NCBI RefSeq assembly: GCF_001723175.1
Contig: NC_064655.1
Location: 434,001 to 498,000, forward strand
DNA from: Penicillium oxalicum
Taxonomy: Eukaryota > Ascomycota > Eurotiomycetes > Eurotiales > Aspergillaceae
Reading direction: 5' to 3'
Length of the DNA stretch: 64,000 bases
Numbering within the stretch: the first letter of the stretch is position 1; each line of letters opens with the position of its first letter. Under the pieces are notes generated by a model that was not told where the DNA came from, made no database searches, and saw only the letters and a list, made by a program, of their open reading frames with translations. Made by a program: the position numbers and the translations under genes. Shown here piece by piece: positions 1 through 12,720 of this stretch.

Positions 1-3000
1 CCATCATCGAAGCGATCGATTTTTTGATCAGGCATTTCTCCGTCCGTAATTATGAATTAGAATCGACGCTCGAGTCCCAAGCACCAGCCCGTACGAACAG
101 GTAGGCATGCGAAGAGACGCACAATTACTGTATGTACTGTCATCATTATTGTAATCATCCAATTTGATGAGCAAACAAAATCGCAACAGCAATCAAAATA
201 AAAGTGAAGAATGGAGAAAAAAAATCCCAATAACGATGGTGGAGCGGCAAGAATCAATACCGGACATCGTTCGCATCCTAGTCATTCGACCTTTTCTTCC
301 TTGGGAGCTTTCTTTCTTGGGTCGCATGTGTAAAAGGGTAGAGACAAGCGAGCAGAGCAGGATATGATTGGTTCACGGGACAGCGACTCCATGGACTCCC
401 GCACCCAACGCATCCAGTCAATCTCCAGTCCCCTCCGCTCTCCTGTCTTTAATCTGGAAACGCTAGAGTGAACCCACTAGGTTCAATTCGGCTTTTTTTT
501 TGATTGACAAAAAAGTAAAAGAGATTCCTCTCAATGCTGAGCGATATACAACTTCAATGTGACTTGCTTCTGCTCTAATTGGGCTGATTACCTGGGTCAT
601 CCCAATCTCCGCCATGTTCATATGTCTAGTCGTGCAAACATCCTCGAAATCATGGCAGTGCTGCGGAATTCCAAGGTGTCCCTTCGTTAGGGCCCTCTTG
701 GTTTGACTTTTGAATTTCCCTGTCGAGTGAGAGCCCCTGCTCCTCGTGATGAATCAATCGAACCGAATGTTTTCTCACTCCCCCAAACTCCAGCCGAGGA
801 TGGAAGGGGAAGGAGGGGCGAACCTTGGCCGAAAGAGACTTTGAACGACTGACGATGGGACTGACACATCCATGTTTACCCCTCATCGAGAAATTCTTGG
901 CAATATGCTGAATATAAACACATGGGAAAGTGGGATTGGAGCACTGCTCGTATTGACACATCTGAGAGGCCCATATCTATATCTATACTGTACAACACCC
1001 CATCTATGTATGTGTCCAGTTTGACAGTAAGATTGTGGCTACCTACGCCATCTCGGCGATGTCTCTGGAGAAGCTGGACCGTAACGTGAACGTGTTTCCC
1101 ATTGAAGTATGCTCACCCGCTTTCCCTCTCAGTCGGCCACAGCCACGATTCCATCACCGACTAGGTATCCATGACGAGTTGCGAATATAGAGAATTCATG
1201 TGTGTGTTGTATACTGCACGGCCGGAGATTACTCCAAGGGGACATCACTCCCGTCATCAAGCAGACTACTCGCTCAACTCGATCCATTATTACTTTAACC
1301 TTGAACTATCAAGAGAGACAGTTGTACATCCTTCGGGCATCTTGATTTTCTTTTTCATTGATCAGGAGAGTAGGCTCGTGTTATGTCCGGAGGAAATCTG
1401 AGCAACTCCGTCGTCTGGGCTGGACGCTGGTTGCACTCTACACCGGTGCTGATGGAAGTACACGCTGATTTTGTGAGCTAGCTGATGTGCTTAATCTTCG
1501 AGGGCGAATGACAACCCAAGTTGGCACATCCACTGCAGGCTGCTTCCCCCGAGTGGATCACATCAGACATCTCGGGAGTGTTGTTCACGCGGACAGAAAC
1601 CTTGTCTCGCTTAACGTCCTTTCGGGGGAGGGGGACCTTGGTTGGGAGAAGGACTCCGCGACCGCCGGTGGCTTGACTCTATCTCTCAGACTCAAGAAGG
1701 TTCTGCTGGGCGTACACCGGTTAGGCTCCGTGCATTATATCGAAGCTAATCCTCGGCACCGACGGGGATCGCTGGATTTGCTCTGGCGACGGGGATTCAG
1801 AAGAATACCATTGAGTATGCCGTAGAATGCATAAGTAGTATGACTTGGTCTACAGGGAATGCGTTGTACAGTACCCATCAAGGGGTGTCTATCCTAGCCC
1901 GGCCTCCTCGTCCGGTTTGACTGGTCGCAAATAGTCTGTGAATTTGTGTCGGAGAGATTCATTTCATGATGAATTTCTCTCGTGATACTGGACCGGTTGC
2001 CCCCAGGCCCCGAGGACTTGGATGGCATCGACCACGGCACCACGGACACTTCCCCGGGCCCTTCTGGCCCCTTCCAGATAGATACCTCCGGGAAAGTGGA
2101 CAAGAGGGCCACCACGCGATCCGTCACAGACCCCATGGCACGATAAGCAGTTGGGGACTCGCCTGATGTTCCCTTTGAGACCCATGGAATAATCAAACCT
2201 CGAGTCTGGATCCCCGAGGATCTGGTTACTGCGGTGCGCGCGAACGGGGCTGGCGTAGGGATTGGATTAGCCTCAATGCCACCCACTAACAATATCGACT
2301 GCCCAGGAATAAGTTGAGCGACATGCAGGATAGTAGGGACTCTTTACTAGAGAGATAGATAGAGAAAAAAAATACAAAAAAACTGTGAAGGAAAAAGGAC
2401 AAGAAATGAAAGAAAAAAAGATCTAACTGAGCTGGGACTGTTACACGCTAGTGATTGTTTAGTCCGAGCCAGACTGGCGAGGTGTCTGTGTTGAGACTGG
2501 TGGTTTCCACGAACCGGTGATGGATTTGCTTCATCGGCCAATAGGCGAGCGTCGGTGACACAGACCGTTCAGAACCGATGCACTAGACAGCTGTCTGACA
2601 GGTATGGGGCAGAGGGGTGTGCCCGTCAAACATTTTAGACGACTGCGCAGTGCGAAAAGGTGTCTCTGATAGGGCCTCGGCGCAAGATGAGGTCAGTCAC
2701 GGATTCACCTTTTCCTGGTCTCTTCTCCTTGGAGAGCAGGACCAAATATTCTTTGCTCGTTCTTTTTTCAGCTGGCGATGCAATTTCAGGTGAGGACCAA
2801 TCGATTAGTGTTTCCCTACGGACAAGCAGCCTCGGCCTTGGCCTCGGACCCCTCGCCAAAAGAGACGGTCGGAAAGTACCATCGACCCCAAACAGATGTA
2901 CAAGGGACTTTGCGATTTGCGAAAAGACGGTGGCAAATTTGACCACGCGGTTGGTTAAAGTTTGTTGCGTGAGCATTAGCGCATGCTGAGCACGCACGTC

Positions 3001-6000
3001 TGGTGTAGTCGAGTGCATGATGACCACAATCACGGGCGGGAACACTGTTCACGCTATACAGACCCTGGTCAATCATGTCAAGGAATCCCCCAGGAATCGG
3101 AAGAGTCTACGCTCAGATCTGATATCGAAACAATCGGACCGCTCATCGCGACAGAATTAACTGGCCCAGAGTGCGACCTTGTTTTCCGTCAGGCTTCGGC
3201 CAAAGAGATCTTGACAAGTGACTTGGACGAAAGAGGTACGGGATGAGATTGCCCGAGAACCTTTGGCGTCCACAGACGACGAGATGACCAACTGTCGATT
3301 ACACGGGTGTCTAGGCGCATCATAATGAACGATCGCAATGTCAACTAACATGGTATGTGCTGTATCTCTACGGTCAAGCCTTCATTCCGGGGCTCTGTCA
3401 GGCCCCAAATTGGCAATGATCGTCTCGCCTTTCCCGTTTGGATTTTCATGTCCGCTGCGATTCTGTGCGAGTATCAAACTGACGGCACCGCCCCAGATGA
3501 TGTGAGGCAAGAGGCTCAATGAAAGCTTTTGAACGTCGAGCCTGGGGGAGAAAATGCGATCAAGGGTCTTGAAAACCTCAAAGATCCTGGTATGGTGAAC
3601 TACCAGTTGATCTGGTAGAAAGGCTCTGGGGTTGCTAGGTCCTGCGTTCTCAAAGAAGGGGCCTTCAGTTCCTGTCTCTGAGAGGCCGGTGGCCATTTCT
3701 TATGAGACTGGCAGGCCAGAGTTCGCCTGCCTGCTGGTGGGGATGTTGGTCGACTGGCTGAATAAGCTCGCATAGAATGAAACGCACCGGACCCAGTACC
3801 CGGACGCAGCATGTCAACGCTTTTGGCTCCTCTAACTATGTATACGGAAGATGCCTGCAAAAAACATTGCGACTTTGATACAGTCTGTGAGAAAGGTTGA
3901 CGCAGACATCCAACGTGTATCGCAACGCGGAGCCACCCTTCATCTGGTAGCTCTCAAGTGATGGTCTCCTAGTATGGTGGTCCCCAAAAGCCTGGTGACC
4001 CTGTCCCTTGAATTGGAGGAGCTCGTTTTACTTTCGGTGATCCACTGCTCCAACATCGCAGGCTCAAATCGTGTAAAGGCACCACGCATCAATCGGTAGG
4101 GTCTGCCAGGCATGTTGTCATTATCCCCGGCCCTACTATATATGTGGCATTTTCGAGAAGATGGGGAGATCCTAAACAGAGAGTATACTTACTCTCTCTC
4201 TCTGGGTTTCGGTTTCTTCTATTGCGAGGGAAATTGCACGAGATTCGCCGTGGACTTGTTTCGCCCATTGTCTGTCCTCATCCTACAGACGCGATCGACG
4301 CCCGTCGGCTCGTGCCGATGTGGCTTGTGGTCGATGGCGTTCGCGGCGTCCCACACAGTTAGCAAGCCACGCGCCGTGTCGGTTCATGACCGAATGATGA
4401 TCACACTGCTGAAGCCCTTCTGATTTCTTCTCCACTGGATTGCAGATTCCCATCTCCACGCGGCTTGGCCGTGGGCCTCCTCGGAAGGGGCTGAAAGACA
4501 TCGGGAGATCAACATTCCCAAGTCTCAGGGCCCCAGGGGGGGGGCCGTGCCGAGTGCCGGGGGGTCGGTTGACAGGACGAGCGGCTTAACGAGGCACCGC
4601 GCGTGCCGAATCTCCGTGGTTGTGGAGCAACAGCCTACGCCCCTGAGATTCATCCGTTTTGACGAAGAAAACTCCGACATGACCGGGCAACTCAGCCATC
4701 GGCCATTCTTGATGTGATGCTTGCTGTCATCCCACACCGCCATCCCTGATTTCAAAGATGAGAATGGACAGAGCCTCGGACAGAGGACCCCAAAGGTGTT
4801 GACTATGTCGCAAGAATGGAAGTGAACCCCGTTGCGGTCCTTGAACCCAAGCATTCCTCCGGTCCACCCATCCTGGCACATCCTGAGGCTTCCATTTGGG
4901 TTCGGACGTGTCTGTGGTAGCCCATCAAACGCGCTTACAAAGAAGCTTCCTCAGTTCATAGCATTGAAGTGAACTTGACGATGCTATGTACCAGGGCTGA
5001 CCGCCCCTCTTGGTGTTGACGAAATAGACTCATATCACTTCCACCCCGAGTCCCTCGCAGGTCTTGCCTTGTGGCCTTGGCAGCACGTGTGACAGTGTAG
5101 GAAAGCCGACCCTCATCTGAGTCACTGTTCAATGTTGTCATGCAGTTGATGTCTCTTCTCCACCAAGTAGCTTAGCTGTGGGCTTGATGTACGCCACGTA
5201 CTTTCTGATTTCGGAATTTCAGTTGACTATTCTTTCTGGAGATGCGGTTAAGTCTTTGCTCGAGCATTTGATGTCCGATACAGCATGCCCTTGGGTGCCG
5301 TCACGTGGACGAGTCGAGGATGTTGGACTCCTGAGCTGTTTCTACGAAGCTTCAGGTCTTGACAGGGCGGTACCCGAGCACGAATCTCGATGAAGATACG
5401 CCGTTGTCTTGTGGAGATGATCCCCTGAAATTCAGGGGATTGCCTGCAAGTTCCTGTCCCCATCACCCACTCTTGTGCGAGCGATAGAATTCCCCCAGTT
5501 ACCCGGCCTTACAGCAGTGTCATTGGAAGTGGACCCCTCTTTCGACTCGCATTGATCAATATATACAACCCAGTACCGAACACAAGAACTACGAAACGCC
5601 AACTCCGGAGAAGTTGATGGTCGTGGCTGATGCTGGAAAAATTGGAAACCGGGGTCCAAAAGCTGGGGCTTCGCGGGCGTGGGACCCCTCCGCATAGTCA
5701 ACGGCATAAATGACACACCGGCTTTGTCGTCATAGAAACATCAACTCATTCCTTTTCTCGAGCAAAAGCATTAAGCGAGTGGCATTGTAAAGCTATCTCA
5801 CTCGTACAGGGAAGATTCTGATTCTCAAAACTGAAGGGCTGGAGGATCCGGTCATGCCAGTCTTACAAAGGCCCGAGTTGTTTTTTGCTCCTTTTTCCCG
5901 ATGCCGCGACGACCAAATGACGTCGATTGGGGCGGGGAACCCGATTGCGTCTCGATCACATCCCCTCATGCCCTGCTGGCGCAACTCACAACTCCGTCCT

Positions 6001-6178
6001 CGTCCACTCGCACTTCCTCTTAAGACTTGCTCGATCCACCAAGAGTGTGTTCAATTCATCAAAGCATTTCCAAATTCTCTCGATCACTTACCATTGGCTT
6101 TCCTCCCGGGCCAACACTCCCGCATACTCACAACGTCTCTGGTCAATTGACATATTACCATAAACAAGCTCGGCAAAA
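1..6178. other. gene-poor left flank, no supported gene
   Basis: I read both strands and found only short open frames with no recognisable motif and no convincing chain of exons. Things visible here are a 10-bp-arm perfect inverted repeat at 5420-5440, and two overlapping plus-strand frames near 3020-3246 that might be a decayed fragment (see findings). Part of the last few hundred bases is presumably promoter and leader of the hydrolase gene that starts at 6179; a CT-rich stretch just before that start fits a fungal leader. Confidence 0.6.
5420..5440. repeat. perfect inverted repeat, 10-bp arms
   Basis: The arms ATCCCCTGAA and TTCAGGGGAT are exact reverse complements separated by a single A. 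It lies in non-coding sequence about 740 bp upstream of the dienelactone hydrolase start. It could be a dimer-binding site or chance; no partner copy was noticed elsewhere. Confidence 0.6.
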
Positions 6179-7197
6179 ATGTCTGGAATCAGTAAAGCCT
6201 GCTGCTCGTAAGTTCAGCCTTTCCACCTCCCTTTCGCCTGGTGCGCATGAGCTGATGAGGGCGGCACAGGATCCCTCCCGTCGTGACCAAGGGTTACCAG
6301 GCCAAGGGAACCTATCAGACGATCAATGGCATGAAGACCTGTATGTGACCACAAGAGATCCGGGTGTTGCAGTGCAGCAAGGACCTTGCATGGGGGGACA
6401 CCAGACTGGGCGGAACCGGGTGAAAAGAAAAGCATCAGGCAACTGACCAGAGTCACCGCTGCAGATGTCACCGGACCCGAGTCTGCTACCAAGGCCATTC
6501 TGGTTGTATACGGTACGTGTTCATGCATCGGCCCCGATCAAGAATGGTAGGCGCCGCGAGAAAGGGAGACTCATTCGTCCCTCACCTAGACATCTTTGGC
6601 TTCTTTGAGCAGACCCTCCAGGGAGCCGATATTCTCTCCACCTCTAATGAGAACAAGTATCGCGTCTTCATGCCCGATTTCTTCGACGGCAAACCCGCCG
6701 ATATCTCGTGGTACCCACCAACTACCGATGAGCACAAGCAGAAGCTTGGTGATTTTTTCAGTAACGAGGCTGCCCCTCCCAAGACCCTGTCTCGGATTCC
6801 GGACGTCGTTGCCGAGGCCAACAAGCAGGCGCCTGGTGGCGCCTTCACCTCATGGTCCATCCTGGGCTTCTGCTGGGGCGGTAAGATCGCTGCGCTCTCC
6901 GTCGGTGCCGACAACAAGCTCTTCAAGGCCGGCGCTCAAGCTCACCCAGCCATGGTCGACCCCAACGATGCAAAGGCGGTGTCTGTTCCGTTCGCAGTGC
7001 TGGCCTCCAAAGACGAACCCACCGACGACTTGAAAGCGTTTGGAGATAACCTCAAGGTTCCCAAGCTGGTCGAAACTTTCCCCACCCAGATTCATGGCTT
7101 TATGGCAGCTCGATCGAACTTGGAGGATCCGGAGGTTCGCAAGGAGTACGAGCGTGGCTACAGGCTTGTACTCGAATTCTTCCACCAGCACGCATAG
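6179..7197 (+). CDS. dienelactone hydrolase family protein
   Basis: Predicted soluble alpha/beta-hydrolase of the dienelactone hydrolase family (carboxymethylenebutenolidase-like); the natural substrate is not known from sequence. Four exons are proposed: 6179-6207, 6270-6340, 6465-6512 and 6590-7197, giving 251 residues, a normal length for the family. All introns are GT-AG and keep frame. The nucleophile motif GFCWGGK places Cys144, LASKDE gives Asp191 and QIHGF gives His218, the full Cys-Asp-His triad expected of the family. The short first exon encodes MSGISKACC, which resembles the start of fungal members I know. The final exon alone has an ATG at 6517, but that lies inside intron 3, so the spliced start is preferred. 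Fungal relatives are often annotated AIM2-like; no neighbouring aromatic-degradation genes are present to fix a pathway. Confidence 0.93.
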
Positions 7198-7899
7198 TAA
7201 ACCATGGCGGAAACACCACTATATATTGTCTAATTGATGTTCTTGATTGAATACCTCTACCGAGCCTGTCGCTTCCATTCCTCGCAAGAACCTCCTAGGC
7301 GCATGACTTCTCGAGATGATCAAGAATCACGAGGGGACTGTCTTCCAACCAGTATCTGATTGTAAAGGCTTGCTTTGTTGTTTCACCTCACACGTGGGAG
7401 ATTGAAGAGCCAAGAGAACACTCAACTGGCTTTTTCCTCACGGTCGCGCCCAATCATCCCGGATGTGAGCGGCAAGAACCTACCTCAATTAGAATTGAGT
7501 GAAATTGCAAGGAAATGTATTGTCAGTGGATCTTGTCGCAGCCATGGAGAATAATTGTTCTCGTAGTCATGCCCAATGTCAGGTACTGCAGTCCCCCCCC
7601 CTATGCAACGACCGAATGGGTGTCGCGGACTAATTTCGGGCCCCGTCCTTGTGCGCGTTGCCGTCGTATCCACCTCCAGAACGTCAACTTCCCCAAAAAG
7701 AAGATCCGATGATCCGTACTCATGCCGAGCGACCCGGGACGAGCAGACTGAGGTTGATATTTGAGGCAGAGCAGTGGTCTGGCTTGCTAAGATCATTGCG
7801 ACCGTCTGCTTTGCTCTTTTCATCATTCGAGCGGGCCATGAGACTCGCAGCATACCACCCACGGACCTGACGACCGATCTCCAGTGTGAGGGTTCCCTG
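7198..7899. other. intergenic, tandem genes
   Basis: About 700 bp separate the stop of the hydrolase from the proposed start of the next plus-strand gene. It must hold the 3' end of the first and the promoter and leader of the second. An in-frame upstream extension of the next gene's first exon reaches 7774 but begins with a non-ATG codon, so I treat it as leader. No other feature seen. Confidence 0.5.
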
Positions 7900-10800
7900 A
7901 TGTCATTCATCTTCGGACGTCGCCGGTCGCAATCAGATGCGGCCAGCCACTTCGACACCAGCGCGCAAAGTCCATCGCGCGACCACAATCCGTCAAGAAC
8001 GCCTCTTCCCCACGAGAATCCGGACTCTCACTTATTTCGCGGGTTCTTTCGCAGGCGCAGCGGGAGCACGTCGTCTGCTGATTCAACAAAAGCTTCAGTA
8101 CATCATCTCTGCCTCGAGCTCATATGTGATGGCGCTGACCACATCCTCATAGGACCGGGACAAGGTTGTCCATCGAGACGCCGAAGCCAGAGGTCTAGGG
8201 AAGGGGAAGCACGATCTCCATCGACAAAACTCAGGAGGGTACACAAGCAGCCATGTAACCGATCCCAAAAGCCAAGAGTGCCCGTCTGCGGCAGCGCATA
8301 GCGAGCCCAAACAACCAGGGAACATCCAGGACTATCTAGACTACCGGCTTGAAAAAGCAGGTCTGCCGGACGACAGTAGCGATCCGCGATGCCTTTCCAG
8401 CTCAAAATCTGTCCTAACCAAAAAGGACGTCAAGGCGTTACTGTCCGGCGCGCCGCACTTTATGCTTGAGCGTGGCAAGCATGGTCGTTGGTATCCGCAG
8501 GTCATCTTTCCTTGGGATGAACATAATCCCGCGATCCAGCGCATGCTGGACCGAAAGCCATTAGCACATGCCTCGTTTACCCTCTGTACGCTGCACGCTC
8601 ATCTTCCCGTGCCCGACGACTGGGTAGTCAAAGGGGGCGTCCCGATACCGTTGCAGGACTGGCGTCGATCTGGTGCATTTAAGAGGGCGACGTTTGACGT
8701 GGGCATCTTTGAGGTGCCGAATATGCTTGGAAATAATGGTAGAGAGCCGGGCACCATTGGATTCCGCAACTTTCTCGAATTGTCAATTGCGGATTTGTTG
8801 AAATACACGGGACCGGGAGAGCCAAGGCAGTCCCCCAACTTGGAAAGAGTGTCCGCTCTCCCTGCGACGGAAGCCTTTGAGCTGATGGATCACTATGACA
8901 AGCCATACTCTCAATGCCTCAGCGGTGCGGTCTTGGACCGGCACAAACTGATCAGGGAAGGACCATCGGGCTGGAAACGAGTGGGCGTGCGAGACATCAA
9001 CTTGCGCTACCTGGTTCAGCGCCTTGATCAGTTGCGTCAATTACGTCTTGATATCCTTCGCCAAGGGTCAACTATCACTATCCTGGACGTGGAGTCACCA
9101 CATGAACTGCACAATATTCTCCATACGCATTTCCTCCACCCTCATCCTCCCCCGGCCGATTTACTCGCGGGTCATCCACAGGGCCTCAAATCTCAAATCA
9201 AGACCCTTGCGGCGGTTCTTGCTACCCCCGGAGCATGGATTGACTTCAGTGTCCCGGAATGGCGGTTGCGAGCTGGACAGATCCTGTGGGAGGCTCCTCC
9301 GCATGGCGATGGAGATTGCATCGACCCAAGTGATTGTTGTGCAGAGAACTCGAAGCAGCCTTGGATCAATTCTGGCATGGAGCGCAAGTGGCTCCTCGTC
9401 CAGATTCTTCTAGCAGCCGAGCTGCTATTCCGCCTCGACGCATTTGTTCGAAGAGGCATGTTGCACGATGCACACGGAGGAGTCGTGACGGCACCGGAGC
9501 TGCAACGTTTCGATCAGCTGCGTGAAGGCAAAGTCAACTGGGATCTCATTTTTGTGCGCCGCTTCCTCGACAACCTGGACATCAGCTGCGAGTCGGAGTC
9601 GCCTTCGACCCCATCGAGCGGTGCTAGTGGCAATGGCTCACCCTATACCACAGGAGACAAGTCGCCTTCAAAGTCTCATCGTTTCTCCTTGTTGGATTCG
9701 ATCAGTCGCCGAATCTCGTCCACGCAGGGGACTGATCTACCATCTGCTTGGCATTGTCATATCGGTTCTCCATATGTGCGCCAGCAGCTGGAGGGTCTGT
9801 ATGTCTTTGCCGAGAATATCGGTTGGCCCAAGGTCGATGCGTTACGAGCCAACTTTGAGAGGCTTTGCAGAAGTGGCCAAAATTTGTTCGACCCCGAACT
9901 CGAGAAGCTTGGTTCGCGCAGTCTGTTGAGCAATTCAAATGAACACGCGAAGGCAAGCTCGGACAAAAAGGACATGTATGGTCGCAATCGATGCCGACGC
10001 TATGTCCGGCTGCGCAGCCCATGCCTCAATGACGATGATTTACATGGGACTGAACGTCTTGGTTGGATTTCTCGAAGTTGGCTCTCAGGACTTGTCATCC
10101 CCGGCGAATCGATTTGCCACCTTCTCATTGGAACCCTTTTGGAGAGTGATGAAGATGCGATCGCGCGTTTAGGATCCGTGGCTAATCTCTATGGCGGGTT
10201 TGTTTACGACGGCCGCAGTTACTGGAGCAAATCTAGCGTCGTGGGCCGAGTCCTGTCTTGCTTGGAAGGAGCACAGACGTGCATGGGATGGGTTGGGTGC
10301 AGTGTCTTGCCCTGCGAGGAATCGACCTCAACGCCCTGGTCAGACGGCTGGATTGAAGTTCCCATGCAAAAGGCTCCTCGAGGCTCTGGAAAGTCTCGCA
10401 TCAAACAGGGAGGCAAATTGGCGATCGAGTCAACGCCGTTGGGCAATGGCGATATCACCGCCGACGCATTTACTCTCCCCATTGATCCTCCGACGAATGG
10501 ACATACGACGGAGGTCGAAATGCTTCAATTGGGCTTGCGTGCCCAAACCCCTCCAAGGGGAGGCATTACGGAATGTGAGCAGGCCACAATGACATTCTCC
10601 ATGAATAATGCGGCGACAGATACATCTACTACAATCTCATTCCCGCTCAAATATCATGTGCGATTCGTTTCAGCTCATCACTGTCAACGACCACACGCAG
10701 TCGCCGTATGTCGGACAAGAGACTCTGGATTGTCACACGATCAGCGGTCCGGGTCGGACTCGTCTGAAGACCCAGCTCAGTTCAAACGTCTACCAGGACA

Positions 10801-11077
10801 TCCGCTCCATCAGTCATATCACTTCGAAAACGTGCAACTTGCCTCACTTCCTGGCCGGCCCCTCCCGGTTTGCGCGTCCGATGAGGAACCGGCGACCGTT
10901 TACGTTGTGGATGCGCGGGGATGTCGGTCGAAAGAGGCGTTTGCACGCTCTTGGTGTGCCTCCGTTGGCTGCCACGCTGTGATCGGTCGAGTGGGGAGAT
11001 CGTGTGTAGCATGTTGTGTTCGAGAAGCTCGAGCGCTGGACATCTCTGTGGTGGTGAGAGTGGGCAATGAAACCTGA
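7900..11077 (+). CDS. conserved-looking fungal protein of unknown function (1040 aa)
   Basis: Two exons are proposed, 7900-8097 and 8153-11077, joined by a 55-bp GT-AG intron with a CTGAC branch-point-like sequence; phase is kept and the open frame runs on for 974 codons. I do not recognise the family. The first 66 residues are basic and serine-rich (MSFIFGRRRSQS and an FFRRRSGSTSS patch), suggesting a disordered regulatory tail. Roughly residues 150-550 look folded, with many aromatic and hydrophobic blocks (for example KHGRWYPQVIFPWDEHNP, ERKWLLVQILLAAELLFRLD). A serine-rich linker follows near residue 460, then a second folded part, and a cysteine-rich C-terminal segment (RVGRSCVACCVREARAL). 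No signal peptide or clear membrane span was seen. The even base composition and lack of stops over 2.9 kb make a real gene very likely; the function is open. Confidence 0.85.
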
Positions 11078-12000
11078 GTGGCGAGCTCTAGAGTTGATCT
11101 GCCGATTGTGCTTGTCTTGAGGAAGACGATCATACGGGTCGAAAAACTTAATAAAATTCACGGCTGATTGAGCTGCTCTGGCATCTTCATACACCACTGC
11201 CCCATCCGAGCTCTTCAATAGCAATAAGGGACTTTGGTCCGCTACATGTGCTCCCAACCACCTCGTTCATCGCGGTGGCAAAGACAACAGTGGCAATCGA
11301 TCGGTAGCTTTCGGTCAACACCCGACAAGTCACGACATTCACGAACTTTAAACCATATACATGGCAGGTGGCGAGCCAAGGGGGGTATTCAGCATGTGTT
11401 TCATGTATCAGTGTGCAATGTGCAAAGCTGCAGGCTACAACATCTCTTCTTTTGAATTGGGTTACTTTAAAATTCTAGTAAACTTCACCTGCCATATGTA
11501 CATCTATTTTCAAGATCAAGTTGAGGCACGTGGACCAAGTGTGGCGTCTATGTTTTCAAATGCGTCCAGCAGTTTTTGTGTACACACATAAAGGCACTTG
11601 AGAGAATCCGTTAGGCATGAGATATTCGAACTGATCTGGCAGATTACCAAGGTTGGAACCTCCAGACACAGTGCCAAACAACACCAACTCGGGTCCATGG
11701 AAGTTTTGGAGGTTCGTAGGCGTCCTTGGACGGGGAGTAGATCAAATGGGGCACTAAGGGCAGGTGAATTACGGGGCTATTATCAAGCATCACGTAATCT
11801 CTTCAGCGGGCTTCCGGACTCGGACAGGGTCGAGAGCACTTCCAGTCAGAATGAGCCAAACCGCCGATCCAACCGCGCAGCAAACCTGGTGAATTCGAGC
11901 GGATTACACAGCCTGCGTTGGTTGTGCCTCTGCGTGCTACACTTTCTAATAGGGTCTGTTCATCATACGCTTCTCTCTATGCTGCAGGATTCCTATGGTG

Positions 12001-12019
12001 TTTTTTTGGGGGGGGGGGG
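12001..12019. repeat. T7-G12 homopolymer junction
   Basis: Seven T followed directly by twelve G on the plus strand, in non-coding DNA. Such tracts are prone to length change and to sequencing error. Confidence 0.85.
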
Positions 12020-12696
12020 TGGTTTTTCCTTTCTCCCTGATTTTGACCGCAGATGCAGAGCGACACATAGTGGATCTCTTGCATAGGGGCGGCATTGCCT
12101 TGTACTTTATTCTCTCTCTCTGTTGGGTCAATGGCACCCAACACGTGGTGAAATTCCCAGGGCAGAAGCTCTGGGGGACAAGAAGGACCGGCTCAGAATT
12201 CTCTATCTGGTGAGAGTGTAACCTTGTGGAAGCGCCAGGCGCCAAAAGATGCCCAACTACTACACTTGGCGGGATCCTGCCCCTTTTCAGATTAAAACGG
12301 GCGAGATTCGCGGGGAATTCCACTTGACCTCGGTGCTGGCTCCAGGCTCTCTTAGTCGGGGCTTTGAGATAGTTCCACGCTAGAGGGTCTTGTCTCTGAA
12401 GAGCCAAGAAGTAGTGTACATATCACTGAGATCATCGCATCATATGGATCTGTCCAGTGTCCACTCCGGTTCCAGACAAGAAAGGCTACATCTCACTGGC
12501 GAAGGCGGACCCGTCATTGGAGGCGAGACGATGACTTTGGACTGGCAGTTTTCTTTTTTTTCTTTTTCTTTTTGTTTTTTTTTTCCTTCTTGGCACCTGT
12601 TGAAGCATGTCGCTAGGATGTATTTCTCATCCAATGAAACTTGGCTCGAGCGAATCCCAGTCGGGACGTTTGAACGATGACTTGAAACACAAATCC

Positions 12697-12720
12697 AGAG
12701 AGAGAGAGAGAGAGAGATAG
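12697..12720. repeat. AG dinucleotide microsatellite
   Basis: About ten AG units followed by short ATAG units, in the gene-poor region between the 1040-residue protein gene and the Zn2Cys6 gene. Confidence 0.85.

Noticed and set aside
1894..2292. 132-codon minus-strand open frame
   Set aside because: No domain, no flanking exons and overlapping frames on the other strand; not enough to call a gene.
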